This document shows, one piece after another, positions 1 to 8,225 of a stretch of 13,728 bases of DNA (position 1 is the stretch's first letter; the number at the start of each line of letters is the position of its first letter). Under the pieces are notes generated by a model, which had not been told where the DNA came from, did not search any database, and was given only the letters and a program-made list of their open reading frames with translations. The stretch comes from Bacillota bacterium. GTDB taxonomy: Bacteria > Bacillota > Clostridia > Christensenellales > CAG-138. The DNA lies in assembly GCA_023426265.1 (NCBI GenBank), contig JAFABA010000117.1, forward strand, positions 1-13,728, in the 5' to 3' direction. A program made the translations under genes and the position numbers.

Positions 1-1238
1 GAAGCGCGGACCAGCACGCGCCCGTCCTCGCCGAGTTCCTTTTCATGGCTTGCGATTGCCGCCCTCAATTCCGCGTCGCTCATGGCGGCGGATTTTTTCT
101 CCTCCGCCACGCGGACGTTCACAAGCACCTGCGGGTAAATGGGGATCTCCGCGGCGAGGGCGCTCATGCGCTTACCGCTGCGCTTTAATACGTTCATCAG
201 CTGTATGGCGGAAAGCATGCCGTCGCCAGTGGTGTGGTGATCCGTGTATATGATGTGGCCGGACTGTTCGCCGCCCAGGTTATAGTCCTTTTCGAGCATA
301 CGCTCGAGCACGTACCGGTCGCCCACGGCGGTCTCCTCAATGCGGACGCCCGCCTCTTTCATGCGGCGCTTGAGGCCGAGGTTGCTCATAACGGTAATGA
401 CCAGGGTGTCCCCCTTCAGTACGCCGCGCGCGTGCATGTCGAGCGCGCAAATGCCTAATATACGGTCCCCGTCCACAATGCGGCCGCGCTCGTCGGTGGC
501 GATCAGCCGGTCCGCGTCGCCGTCGAAGGCAAGGCCCACGTCCGCACCCAGCTCATACACAAGCTGCTGCATGCGCTCGGGGTGGGTGGAGCCGCACAGG
601 TCGTTGATGTTGTAGCCGTCCGGCTCGTCGGAAAAGCTCATGACCTCCGCGCCTAGGTCGCAGAACACCTGCCGGGCAATCTCGGAGGCAGCACCGTTCG
701 CGCAGTCGAGCACAATGCGCATGCCGTCAAGCCGCGTATCGGCGGTATTGGCCAGGAATTCGCGGTATTCGTCGATTGCGCGGCGCACGCGCGTCACCCT
801 GCCGACAGCCGCGCCGGTGGGGGTGGGGAGGGGGCGGTTTTCTTTGATAATGGCCTCAATCTCGTCCTCCAGCGCGTCGGACAGCTTGAAGCCGCGCCCG
901 TCGAACCACTTGATGCCGTTGTACTCCATGGAATTGTGGGAGGCGGAAATCACAACGGCGGCGTCCGCGTCGTAGAGCCGCACCAGGTACGCTAAGCCCG
1001 GCGTGGGGATAACGCCAACATGCACCACGTCCCCGCCCACGGAGCAGATGCCCGCGGTCAGCGCGCTGGCCAGCATATCGCCGGATTTTCTCGTATCCAT
1101 GCCAATGAGGATGCGGGGGGAGTGGACCTCGCTGGTCAGTACGTACGCGCCGGCCGCGCCGATGCGCATGGCCAGCTCGCAGCTCAAACTTCCGTTCGCA
1201 ATGCCGCGTATGCCGTCGGTGCCGAATAATTTTCCCAT
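1..1238 (-). CDS. glmM: Phosphoglucosamine mutase GlmM (C-terminus cut by window edge)
   Basis: Interconverts glucosamine-6-phosphate and glucosamine-1-phosphate in the cytoplasm, feeding UDP-GlcNAc and so peptidoglycan. The N-terminus reads MGKLFGTDGIRG, the standard alpha-phosphohexomutase opening. The phosphoserine loop VISASHNS places the catalytic Ser at residue 100. The Mg-binding DGDADR is at 239-244 and the sugar loop GGEQSGHI at 322-329; Gln after Glu (EQSGH) fits GlmM rather than phosphomannomutase. About 412 of roughly 450 codons are inside the window. The visible end, VRAS, is where the C-terminal phosphate-binding RxSGTE loop should begin, so the gene probably continues intact. 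The start is set by AAGGAG at 1245-1250, 6 nt upstream. It is the last visible gene of the leftward operon, 21 nt after trxB. Family assignment is very secure. Confidence 0.97.
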   Translation of the reverse strand, partial: MGKLFGTDGIRGIANGSLSCELAMRIGAAGAYVLTSEVHSPRILIGMDTRKSGDMLASALTAGICSVGGDVVHVGVIPTPGLAYLVRLYDADAAVVISASHNSMEYNGIKWFDGRGFKLSDALEDEIEAIIKENRPLPTPTGAAVGRVTRVRRAIDEYREFLANTADTRLDGMRIVLDCANGAASEIARQVFCDLGAEVMSFSDEPDGYNINDLCGSTHPERMQQLVYELGADVGLAFDGDADRLIATDERGRIVDGDRILGICALDMHARGVLKGDTLVITVMSNLGLKRRMKEAGVRIEETAVGDRYVLERMLEKDYNLGGEQSGHIIYTDHHTTGDGMLSAIQLMNVLKRSGKRMSALAAEIPIYPQVLVNVRVAEEKKSAAMSDAELRAAIASHEKELGEDGRVLVRA

Positions 1239-1259
1239 ATCATTCTCCTTAACTGGAGT

Positions 1260-2183
1260 TTATTTTGCAGGATGCGGAGCGGTAAGGTATTCTAACGCCG
1301 TGGTCGCCGCAATCGCGCCGTCCGCCACGGCGGTCACCACCTGCCGTAACGGGGTGTCCCGCACGTCGCCCGCGGCAAAAACGCCCTCGACGGCGGTGCG
1401 CATAAACGAATCCGTCTGAATATAGCCACCCGCGGTCAGCGGCAGCATGCCGCGCACAATATCCGTGCGGGGCTCTATGCCCACCGCCACAAACACGCCG
1501 GAAACGGGGAACGCGCGTTCCTCTCCGGTTTTTACATGCTTTAGTCTCAAGCCTTCAAGCAGTTTCTGGCCCTGGAGTTCCGAGACGACATGCTCCAGCG
1601 CCATATCGATCTTGGGTTCATCCTGCGCCGCTTTCTGCAGCGCATTGCAGCCGCGCAGCTCGTTCCTGCGGTGGATGAGCGTGACCTTGTTTGCAAAGCG
1701 GGCAAGGTAGAGTGCATCGGACAGCGCGGTGTCCCCGCCGCCGACCACGGCCACATCCTTGTTGCGGAAAAACGCGCCGTCGCAGGTAGCGCAGTAGGAA
1801 ACGCCCGCCCCGGTCAGCCGCTCCTCGTTGGGCAGGCCCAGCTTCTTGGGGTTTGCTCCCGTACACAGTATGACCGTCTTCGCCTCCACGGTACCGCCGG
1901 AGGTCTCGATTCGCTTGACGGGGTACAGAAGGTCCAGCTTCAATACGGGATCGTACCGAATGGAGAGCCCGAACCGTAACGCCTGGCGTTCCATACGGAT
2001 GCCCAGCTCGCTGCCCTCAATGCCATCCTCAAAGCCAGGGTAGTTGTCGATTTGGCAGGTTTTCGCGGCTTGCCCGCCCGCGAACACCTCTTCAAACAAC
2101 ATGGCGTCAGCGCCGCCGCGGGCGGCATATAACCCCGCGGTCAGCCCTGCGGGCCCCGCGCCGATGATAGCGATGTCAATCAT
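1260..2183 (-). CDS. trxB: Thioredoxin-disulfide reductase TrxB
   Basis: Flavoenzyme that passes electrons from NADPH to thioredoxin in the cytoplasm. Seen in 307 residues: FAD Rossmann motif GAGPAG at 8-13; the CQIDNYPG segment at 43-50; redox-active CATC at 131-134; the nucleotide loop VGGGDTA at 147-153; HRRxxxR at 171-177, whose arginines read the NADPH phosphate; and the second FAD motif AAGDVRD at 270-276. Length and motif order are normal for low-molecular-weight TrxB. The start has AAGGAG 9 nt upstream, and that ribosome binding site overlaps the rpe stop codon (13-nt gap), so translation may be coupled. Its seat between rpe and glmM is not the common location for trxB. NADPH rather than ferredoxin use is inferred from the HRRxxxR motif. 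Confidence 0.96.
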   Translation of the reverse strand: MIDIAIIGAGPAGLTAGLYAARGGADAMLFEEVFAGGQAAKTCQIDNYPGFEDGIEGSELGIRMERQALRFGLSIRYDPVLKLDLLYPVKRIETSGGTVEAKTVILCTGANPKKLGLPNEERLTGAGVSYCATCDGAFFRNKDVAVVGGGDTALSDALYLARFANKVTLIHRRNELRGCNALQKAAQDEPKIDMALEHVVSELQGQKLLEGLRLKHVKTGEERAFPVSGVFVAVGIEPRTDIVRGMLPLTAGGYIQTDSFMRTAVEGVFAAGDVRDTPLRQVVTAVADGAIAATTALEYLTAPHPAK

Positions 2184-2196
2184 GGTTCCTCGCTCC

Positions 2197-2847
2197 TTAT
2201 ACGTCCCCGCGCAGAATTTTTATCATACGTGCAGGGTCGTTTGCGGTAAATACCGTATTGCCCGCCACTAAAACCGTAGCGCCCGCGTCGATGCACTGCC
2301 GCGCGGTTTCGGGATTAATGCCGCCGTCCACCTCGATATCGAGCGTAAGCCCGCGGTCATCCGCCAGTTTCCTGAGCGCACTGATTTTGTTGAGCACCAG
2401 CGGCAGGAACTTCTGCCCGCCGAAACCGGGGTTCACGCTCATCAGAAGCACCATGTCGCACGCATCCAGCACGCTTTCCAATACCGATACCGGCGTGGCG
2501 GGATTCAATACTAGGCCCGCCGTCTTTTTTGCATCCTTAATACGCTGCAGCTGGCGGTGGATGTGCGTTTCCGCCTCCACATGGAAGGTAATGCAGTCTG
2601 CACCCGCTTCAATAAAGCCATCAATCCAGTCCCCGGGCCTCTCTACCATCAGGTGTACGTCCAGAGGCAGCGTTGTATGCTTCCTTAACGCCGCGCACAT
2701 CATGGGACCGAACGACATGTTGGGCACGAAATGGCCGTCCATGACGTCAAAATGAATCCAGTCCGCGCCCTGCGCGGTCAAATTCCGCACAGCATTGCCC
2801 ATATCCGCAAAATCCGCGGAGAGTATGGATGGGGCGATTTTTATCAT
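2197..2847 (-). CDS. rpe: Ribulose-phosphate 3-epimerase Rpe
   Basis: Interconverts ribulose-5-phosphate and xylulose-5-phosphate in the non-oxidative pentose phosphate pathway; a metal-dependent TIM barrel. Visible landmarks: IAPSILSADF at the N-terminus; IHFDVMDGHFVPN giving metal and catalytic residues His32, Asp34 and Asp37; LDVHLMV with His65; VNPGFGGQKF at the phosphate loop; and EVDGGIN with catalytic Asp174. I start at 2847 (216 codons) rather than at an upstream ATG at 2871. AAGGAGG lies a normal distance before 2847, and MIKIAPSILSADF is the family's usual N-terminus. The eight extra upstream codons would read across the ribosome binding site. It follows rsgA by 27 nt, the usual rsgA-rpe order in Bacillota. 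Confidence 0.96.
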   Translation of the reverse strand: MIKIAPSILSADFADMGNAVRNLTAQGADWIHFDVMDGHFVPNMSFGPMMCAALRKHTTLPLDVHLMVERPGDWIDGFIEAGADCITFHVEAETHIHRQLQRIKDAKKTAGLVLNPATPVSVLESVLDACDMVLLMSVNPGFGGQKFLPLVLNKISALRKLADDRGLTLDIEVDGGINPETARQCIDAGATVLVAGNTVFTANDPARMIKILRGDV

Positions 2848-2874
2848 GTGTAACCTCCTTGGGAAAAACAATTA

Positions 2875-3753
2875 CTAATTATATCTGTTTCTCCGCAGTT
2901 CTTCAAACTGCGTGCACAGCTCCACATAGCGGGCGTAGCGTCCGGGGGAAAGGGTGCCGTCCTCCAAAAGCTCCTTCACCGCGCAACCCGGCTCCGTCCG
3001 GTGGGAACAGGCTGCAAAGCGGCAGCGGGAGGGTGCGTCGCCGAATTCCGGATACGCGCGGTCCAACGTCTCCTGTTCCAGCGCGGAAAGCTCCAGCAGC
3101 GAAAAGCCGGGGGTATCGAGCACCGCGCCGCCTTCGTACGGCCAAAGCTCCACATGGCGGGTGGTGTGCTTGCCCCTGTCCGTGCGCCGGGCAAGCCCGC
3201 CCACCAGCAGCCCCAAGCCGGGCAGCAGCGCGTTTAAAAGCGAGCTCTTTCCCACTGCGCTTTGCCCGGCAAAGCAGTTCACTCTATTCGCAAGCGCGTG
3301 GCGCAGGGATTTTAACCCCTCGCCGGTGTGCGCGGAAAGGATGAGCGTATCCACATGCGCGTATTCGCGGCTGATTTCCTCTACGGCCCTGCTGTCGCCC
3401 TCGTCGCACTTGTTGATGACGATCAGCGGCGTAATGGAAAGCGGGATGGCCTGCAGCATCAGTTTATCGCACAGCAAAAGATCCGGCTTGGGCTTTGAGG
3501 CGGAAAGCACGATCACCAGCTGATCGATGTTCGCGACCTGCGGGCGGATCAGGATGTTTTTGCGCGGCAAAATCTCGGTAAGTGCCGCGTGCCCTTCCTG
3601 CTGGCGCTCAATGAGCACATGGTCGCCGCACACGGGAGTAAGCCCGTCGTGCCGGAACCGCCCGCGGGCCTGCGCGGTTAACTCTTCTCCATGTTCCAAG
3701 CGTACGGTATAGTAGCCGCCCACGCCCTTTAGCAAAAGCCCTTGTTCCTGCAT
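2875..3753 (-). CDS. rsgA: Ribosome small-subunit assembly GTPase RsgA (YloQ)
   Basis: Circularly permuted GTPase that binds the 30S subunit late in assembly. The 292 residues show an N-terminal OB-fold (about 1-66) and then the permuted motif order G4 NKCD (114-117), G5 SAHTG (140-144), G1 GQSAVGKS (163-170), G2 RGKHTT (193-198) and G3 DTPG (213-216). The C-terminal zinc knuckle has Cys244, Cys249, His251 and Cys257. All key residues are present. It lies 44 nt after prkC, the largest gap in the operon, and the bases before its ATG (GGGTAAATAAAAG) lack a good Shine-Dalgarno sequence, unlike its neighbours. Low translation is possible. The start is kept because MQEQGLLLKGVGGYY matches where RsgA proteins begin. 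Confidence 0.96.
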   Translation of the reverse strand: MQEQGLLLKGVGGYYTVRLEHGEELTAQARGRFRHDGLTPVCGDHVLIERQQEGHAALTEILPRKNILIRPQVANIDQLVIVLSASKPKPDLLLCDKLMLQAIPLSITPLIVINKCDEGDSRAVEEISREYAHVDTLILSAHTGEGLKSLRHALANRVNCFAGQSAVGKSSLLNALLPGLGLLVGGLARRTDRGKHTTRHVELWPYEGGAVLDTPGFSLLELSALEQETLDRAYPEFGDAPSRCRFAACSHRTEPGCAVKELLEDGTLSPGRYARYVELCTQFEELRRNRYN

Positions 3754-3797
3754 CTTTTATTTACCCAAAAACGCAGCAGACAATATCCACATCATTG

Positions 3798-5657
3798 CTA
3801 TCCCAGGTAGGAGAACATTGCGGTGGTCCTGCGGATCTCCGCCCCGTTCTGGTAGACGATCAGCGTCTGCTCGCCGCCCTTCGCGATCACGGCGGGGAAG
3901 GAGATTTCCTGTTCCCCCGCATCAAGCGTTGCCTCGTACACCACCTGTTCGTAGGGGACGCCGCTGCCTGTCACAGGAATGATAACGAGTATCTGCGTAT
4001 GATCCTCCTCCACATCCAGTGTGAACGCGATCTGCGCGCTGTACGCGTCCTCGCCGATGCCGGAGGAGGTCAGTTCTATGAGAGTGGTGTTGGACGCGAT
4101 TTCGTCCGGCGCGGGATTTTGCAGCGTAACGGTATTGGTGCGGATGTTATCAAGGTCCGAAAGCCGCACGCGGAATGCCGTAAAGCCCCGCTCGTTTAGC
4201 AGTATGAGCGCCTGCGGAAGCGTCAGGTTCGTCACGGTCGGCACTTCGATGCTGCGGCTGGGTTCGCCCGACACGAATAGCTGCACCTCGTCCCCCGGCA
4301 AAAGCGGGGTGCCGGGCAGCGGGTCCTGCTCAAATACGGTGCCTACCGCTTTGTCCGAAATGCGGTATTCCGGTACGCCGGGCAACAGCCCCTCGTCCCG
4401 GAGCGCCACTTCCGCCTCCGAAAGCGTCATGCCGCGCACTTCGGGCACAATGGGCATGGCGGCGCCGCTGCTGACGGTGATTGTGATGGTTCCACCGTTT
4501 TTCAGTTCCGTGCCTTTTTGCGGCTGCTGGGAAATCACGACGCCCGGTGGGACATCGTCGTTTTCGGCTTCCTGCGCCTCCAGCTTGTAGCCGCGCAGCT
4601 TGGCGGTATCCACGGCCTCCTCCTGCGTTTTGCCGACCAGGTTGGGCACCAGATCCGTCGTGGCGTTCACGCGCTGGAGCAGCGTGCGGTCCACCACCAT
4701 CATCATGCCGAACAAAGCGAGCAATACGAGCCCCAGGGCGGTGATGCGCCATACCACGGTGCGCGGCTTGCGCTTGGTATTTTGCCTTTGCTTCGCTTTT
4801 TCCCCGGCTTTCTGGCGGGCAAAGCTCCCCTGCGGCTCCCGCAGCACGCGCAGAAGGTCCTGCCGCATTTCCTTGGCGCTATGGTAACGCGCGGCGGGCT
4901 GCTTGCTGACTGCCTTCATAATGACGTCGTTGAGCGCGGGGGGCAGGGAGGGCACAATCGATATGGGCGGGACGATCTCCTCCTGGATATGCTTCAATGC
5001 GATGGAAACGGAATTGTCCCCTTCAAAGGGCAGCCTGCCCGTTACCATCTCATAGAGGGTAACGCCCATAGAGTAAATATCGCTCTCCGCCGTTACCTGC
5101 CTGCCCTTGGCCTGCTCCGGCGAAATATAGTGCACCGAACCCATCACCATCGCTCCGGCGTAGGTGATGGTTGAAGAATCCGCGTTGCGCGCGATGCCGA
5201 AATCCGCCAGCTTGGCGTGGCCGCGGGCGTTGATGATGATGTTCTGCGGCTTGACGTCCCGGTGGATGATGCCCTGCTCATGCGCGTGGGAAAGCGCGTC
5301 CAGTACCTGCGCGCCGATGTTGATGGCCGAGCGCGGCAAAAACTTTCCCTGAGCGCGGATGCACTCCTTGAGCGTGCTGCCGTCCACATATTCGAGCACG
5401 ATATAGTGGAGGTCATCCTCTGTGCCTACGTCGTAGGAACGCACGATATGCTCGTGCGAAAGGCTCAATACCGCCTGCGCCTCCTGCTCAAAGCGCCTTA
5501 CAAACGAATCGTCCGTCTGATACTCCGCCTTCAATATCTTCAGGGCGACGGTACGGTGCAGCGTCCCTATCTGCATGGCCTTGTATACGTCCGCCATGCC
5601 GCCGGAGCCGATTTTATCGATAATTTTATATTTTTCGGAAAGTACGCGCCCGATCAT
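3798..5657 (-). CDS. prkC: PASTA-domain Ser/Thr protein kinase (PrkC/Stk family)
   Basis: Membrane kinase that in Bacillota couples muropeptide or lipid II sensing to phosphorylation of cell-wall and growth proteins. The 619 residues show a kinase domain (about 1-270) with glycine loop GSGGMADV (17-24), Lys40, alpha-C Glu59, catalytic HRDVKPQN (132-139), DFG (152-154), an activation segment with Ser161, Ser162, Thr163 and Thr165 before GSVHYISPEQ, and APE-region residues. A basic juxtamembrane stretch (286-300) precedes one membrane helix (about 302-322). Three PASTA repeats follow, beginning near 337, 404 and 472. A tail from about 534 to 619, rich in beta strand, contains no fourth PASTA. 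The start codon overlaps the phosphatase stop (ATGA), with GGGAGGTGA upstream. Kinase function is very secure; the substrates are unknown. Confidence 0.97.
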   Translation of the reverse strand: MIGRVLSEKYKIIDKIGSGGMADVYKAMQIGTLHRTVALKILKAEYQTDDSFVRRFEQEAQAVLSLSHEHIVRSYDVGTEDDLHYIVLEYVDGSTLKECIRAQGKFLPRSAINIGAQVLDALSHAHEQGIIHRDVKPQNIIINARGHAKLADFGIARNADSSTITYAGAMVMGSVHYISPEQAKGRQVTAESDIYSMGVTLYEMVTGRLPFEGDNSVSIALKHIQEEIVPPISIVPSLPPALNDVIMKAVSKQPAARYHSAKEMRQDLLRVLREPQGSFARQKAGEKAKQRQNTKRKPRTVVWRITALGLVLLALFGMMMVVDRTLLQRVNATTDLVPNLVGKTQEEAVDTAKLRGYKLEAQEAENDDVPPGVVISQQPQKGTELKNGGTITITVSSGAAMPIVPEVRGMTLSEAEVALRDEGLLPGVPEYRISDKAVGTVFEQDPLPGTPLLPGDEVQLFVSGEPSRSIEVPTVTNLTLPQALILLNERGFTAFRVRLSDLDNIRTNTVTLQNPAPDEIASNTTLIELTSSGIGEDAYSAQIAFTLDVEEDHTQILVIIPVTGSGVPYEQVVYEATLDAGEQEISFPAVIAKGGEQTLIVYQNGAEIRRTTAMFSYLG

Positions 5658-6391
5658 GCGGCGTCACCTCCCGTGTTCTGTACCAGCACGGCTGTGATGT
5701 TGTCCGTACCTTCCGCATCGAGCGCAAGCTGAACGAGAGTCTGCGCAATTTCATCAAGCGGCTTGCCGCTTTTGAGTACGCGTGTCAGCTCCTCCTGCGG
5801 CACGCAGCCATGCAGGCCGTCCGAACAGAGCAGCAGCATGTCGCCCGTCTTCCATTGCCGTGTGAAAAAATCCGCTTCCTCATAGGCGGAAGTGCCCAGC
5901 GCCCGTGTGATGATGTTGCGCTGCGGGTGACGGTCCGCCTCCTCCTGCGTAATGGAGCCGCTTGCCACCAGCACCGCCACCAGGCTGTGGTCCCGCGTGA
6001 CCTGGGTGAGCGTTTCGCCGTCGAACTGATACAACCGGCTATCCCCCATGTTCGCGGCGATGTATTCCTTTTCATACAGCAGCGCGAGCGTGAGTGTGGT
6101 ACCCATGCCGCGGCAGCCTTCCTCCGTCTGCGCATGCCGGTAAACGTCATAATTGATGCGATGGAGTATGTCGCGCAGCGCGCGCACGGCCGCATCCGCA
6201 GGCGCTCTGAAATCGGCAAGCGCGGATGAGACTCCCTCCACCGCCAGCGTGCTTGCGCGATGGCCCGCGGCGTGCCCGCCCATGCCGTCCGCCACGGCGA
6301 CGACCGCGGGGTCATCGGAGGTTTTGGGCACATACAGGCTATCCTCATTTTTCAGCCTGCGTCCGATATGGGTACAAGCAGCGTAGATCAT
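5654..6391 (-). CDS. prpC: PP2C-type Ser/Thr protein phosphatase (PrpC/Stp)
   Basis: Mn/Mg-dependent phosphatase expected to reverse the neighbouring kinase's phosphorylations. In 245 residues: RRLKNEDS (11-18) of PP2C motif 1; DGMGGH (35-40), where Asp35 bridges the metals; MGTTLTLALL (96-105); NMGDSRLY (114-121); TRDHSLV (132-138); LLCSDGL (187-193) with metal ligand Asp191; and GTDNITAVLV (228-237) with Asp230. The start is taken at 6391, not at an ATG 24 codons upstream. Residues MIYAACTHIGRR match the family, AGGAGGG sits just before 6391, and the extra residues would only duplicate the end of rapZ in another frame. ATGA overlaps join it to both rapZ upstream and prkC downstream, a strong sign of coupled translation. 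Confidence 0.96.
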   Translation of the reverse strand: MIYAACTHIGRRLKNEDSLYVPKTSDDPAVVAVADGMGGHAAGHRASTLAVEGVSSALADFRAPADAAVRALRDILHRINYDVYRHAQTEEGCRGMGTTLTLALLYEKEYIAANMGDSRLYQFDGETLTQVTRDHSLVAVLVASGSITQEEADRHPQRNIITRALGTSAYEEADFFTRQWKTGDMLLLCSDGLHGCVPQEELTRVLKSGKPLDEIAQTLVQLALDAEGTDNITAVLVQNTGGDAA

Positions 6392-7293
6392 CCGTTGCCC
6401 TCCTGCGGCGCAAAGCGCGTCCTGATATCCGCCGCTTCCGTGCCGATGTCCCGGTGGAAGCATGTTACGTGCGCCATATCCGCAAACCGGCGCGCCATTT
6501 CCTCCGCTGCGGCGACGGAGCGGTGCCGCCCGCCGGTGCAGCCAAAGGCCACCATCAGCCGCTGCTTCCCCTGCGCCGCAAAGCCGGGCAAGGCGTCGCG
6601 CAGCATGCGTTCAATCCCGTCCAGGAACCGGGCGGTCTCTTCGTTTTTTAAAACATAGTCCCCCACCGGCCCGTCAAGGCCGGAAAGGGATCTTAATTGT
6701 GGCTCATAAAAGGGGTTGGGCAAAAAGCGCATGTCCAGCACAAAATCCGCGTCCACCGGCAGGCCGCGCTTATAGCCGAAGCTGGTAAACAGCAGCAGCA
6801 TACTCTCCTGCGGTTTGAGTGCAAGCGCCTCCTCCAGCCGCGCATAGAACTCCACCGGCTTTAAATCGCTTGTATCAATCACCGCGTGCGCCCGTTCTTT
6901 TAGCGGCTGCAATACGGCGCGCTCATGCGCGATGCCCGCCGCAATATCGCCGCCCACGGCATGCGGGTGGCGCCTGCGGGTCTCCGCATACCGGCGCTGC
7001 AACACGTCGTCCCGGCTGTCCAGAAACAAAATGCGGTACTCCGCGCCGGAAGAAACAAGCCTTCCGATCATATCCTCCCAGTCTGCTCCAAACGCGCTTT
7101 CCCGGCTGTCTATGGCAAGCGCCGCGCGCGTGATGACTGGGCTGGCGCTTTCGCACCGCTCCAAAAAGGCGGGAAGTAAGCTTGCGGGAAGGTTGTCCAC
7201 ACAATAAAAGCCGATATCCTCCAGGCGCTTTAACGCAAGGGATTTCCCCGCGCCCGAAAGACCGGTCACGATCAAGAGCGTCAATCTTGGCAC
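6388..7293 (-). CDS. rapZ: RNase adapter/nucleotide-binding protein RapZ (YvcJ)
   Basis: P-loop protein. In enterobacteria RapZ binds glucosamine-6-phosphate and directs RNase E to the GlmZ small RNA, so controlling glmS. The Bacillota homologue YvcJ binds and hydrolyses nucleotides and has a less clear role. Here: Walker A GLSGAGKS (11-18), the CVDNLP signature (31-36), a RILFLDSRDD strand, and the C-terminal GCTGGRHRSV motif (251-260) of the ligand-binding half. It has 301 codons, near the usual length. The start is GTG at 7293, preceded by AAGGAGGGG at good spacing; there is no better ATG. It begins 15 nt after murB, a common neighbour in Clostridia. Its usual downstream partners glmR/yvcK and whiA are missing, replaced by prpC-prkC. 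Confidence 0.95.
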   Translation of the reverse strand: MPRLTLLIVTGLSGAGKSLALKRLEDIGFYCVDNLPASLLPAFLERCESASPVITRAALAIDSRESAFGADWEDMIGRLVSSGAEYRILFLDSRDDVLQRRYAETRRRHPHAVGGDIAAGIAHERAVLQPLKERAHAVIDTSDLKPVEFYARLEEALALKPQESMLLLFTSFGYKRGLPVDADFVLDMRFLPNPFYEPQLRSLSGLDGPVGDYVLKNEETARFLDGIERMLRDALPGFAAQGKQRLMVAFGCTGGRHRSVAAAEEMARRFADMAHVTCFHRDIGTEAADIRTRFAPQEGNG

Positions 7294-7308
7294 GGAATCC
7301 CCTCCTTT

Positions 7309-8217
7309 TTATTCGTCCTCGCCCCATATTTTCGGTTCACAATGCAGTTCCACGCCGTGGGCCTTCCATACGCGCTCCTTGACCTGGTCGATCAACTGGA
7401 GCACGTCGCCTGCCGTGGCGTCCCCGGTGTTTAAAATAAAGCCCGCGTGCTTGACGCTGACCTCGGCGCCGCCCACGCGCAGGCCCTTTAACCCGGCGCT
7501 TTCGATGAGCGCGCCCGCAAAACAGCCCGGCGGGCGCTTGAATACGCTGCCCGCGCTGGGATATTCGAGCGGCTGCTTTTCCCTTCGCCGCGCAAGATAA
7601 TCTTCCTGCCGGTCTTTTGCGCCGCCGTCGTCCGGAATAAGCGCCAACGCTGCCGAAAGCACGATGCGCTCTGGCGCGCAGTACGCGCTCGTACGGTAAC
7701 CCATCTCGCCGTCGGATATGCCCTTTTCAAAAATATGGCCATCCTCCAGATACCGAACGGATTTGAGAACCTGCTTCATTTCCCCGCCGTACGCGCCCGC
7801 GTTCATGGCACACGCCCCGCCCAATGTTCCGGGGATGCCGCACGCCCACTCGAGGCCGCCCAGACCCAGCCGCACGGCTTCCCACGCGAGATCCGTCAGC
7901 GGGATACCCGCACCCGCGGTAAGAAGCGTGCCCTCCCGCTTCACCGAAGCCATCCGCTCGCCAATTACGATCACCAAGCCCCGGATGCCGCCATCCCGTA
8001 CGATAAGGTTGGAGCCGTTGCCTATGGCGTATACGGGTATACCGAGCTCCCGCGCGGCGCGGTACGCGAAAAGCACCTGGTCTTCCTCCTGTGCGCGCAG
8101 CACAAAATCGGCAGGGCCCCCCAGGCGGAAGGTGGTAAGCGTATGCATCGGAACGTCCCGCTCTATGGGCAGGCCACAAAATTGCTGCGGCATTGGCTGC
8201 ATATTGAAAACAGGCAC
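7309..8217 (-). CDS. murB: UDP-N-acetylmuramate dehydrogenase MurB (type II)
   Basis: FAD- and NADPH-dependent reduction of UDP-GlcNAc-enolpyruvate to UDP-MurNAc, the second committed step of peptidoglycan precursor synthesis. The 302 residues show TTFRLGGPAD (28-37), the FAD-binding GNGSNLIVRDGG (67-78), GIPGTLGGACAMNAGAYGG (127-145), YRTS (174-177, catalytic-site Arg175), the proton donor Ser224 in SAGSVFKRP, and Glu294 near the C-terminus (CEPKIWGE). The lack of the Tyr-containing insertion loop points to type II. The start is uncertain. GTG at 8217 has only a weak, very close AAGAAGGGA. ATG at 8202 or 8193 would shorten it by 5 or 8 residues without touching the fold. It is the promoter-proximal gene of the eight-gene leftward operon. 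Confidence 0.95.
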   Translation of the reverse strand: MPVFNMQPMPQQFCGLPIERDVPMHTLTTFRLGGPADFVLRAQEEDQVLFAYRAARELGIPVYAIGNGSNLIVRDGGIRGLVIVIGERMASVKREGTLLTAGAGIPLTDLAWEAVRLGLGGLEWACGIPGTLGGACAMNAGAYGGEMKQVLKSVRYLEDGHIFEKGISDGEMGYRTSAYCAPERIVLSAALALIPDDGGAKDRQEDYLARRREKQPLEYPSAGSVFKRPPGCFAGALIESAGLKGLRVGGAEVSVKHAGFILNTGDATAGDVLQLIDQVKERVWKAHGVELHCEPKIWGEDE

Positions 8218-8225
8218 TTCCCTTC

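Noticed and set aside
2848..2871. Upstream ATG extending rpe by eight residues
   Set aside because: The extension reads through the AAGGAGG site, and the family begins at MIKIAPSIL.
4518..5732. Long rightward open frames opposite prkC and prpC
   Set aside because: These mirror the high-GC third-position pattern of the real leftward genes; none has a domain or start signal.
6392..6463. Upstream ATG extending prpC by 24 residues
   Set aside because: It overlaps rapZ deeply; the ATG at 6391 has a strong ribosome binding site and begins at the conserved PP2C N-terminus.
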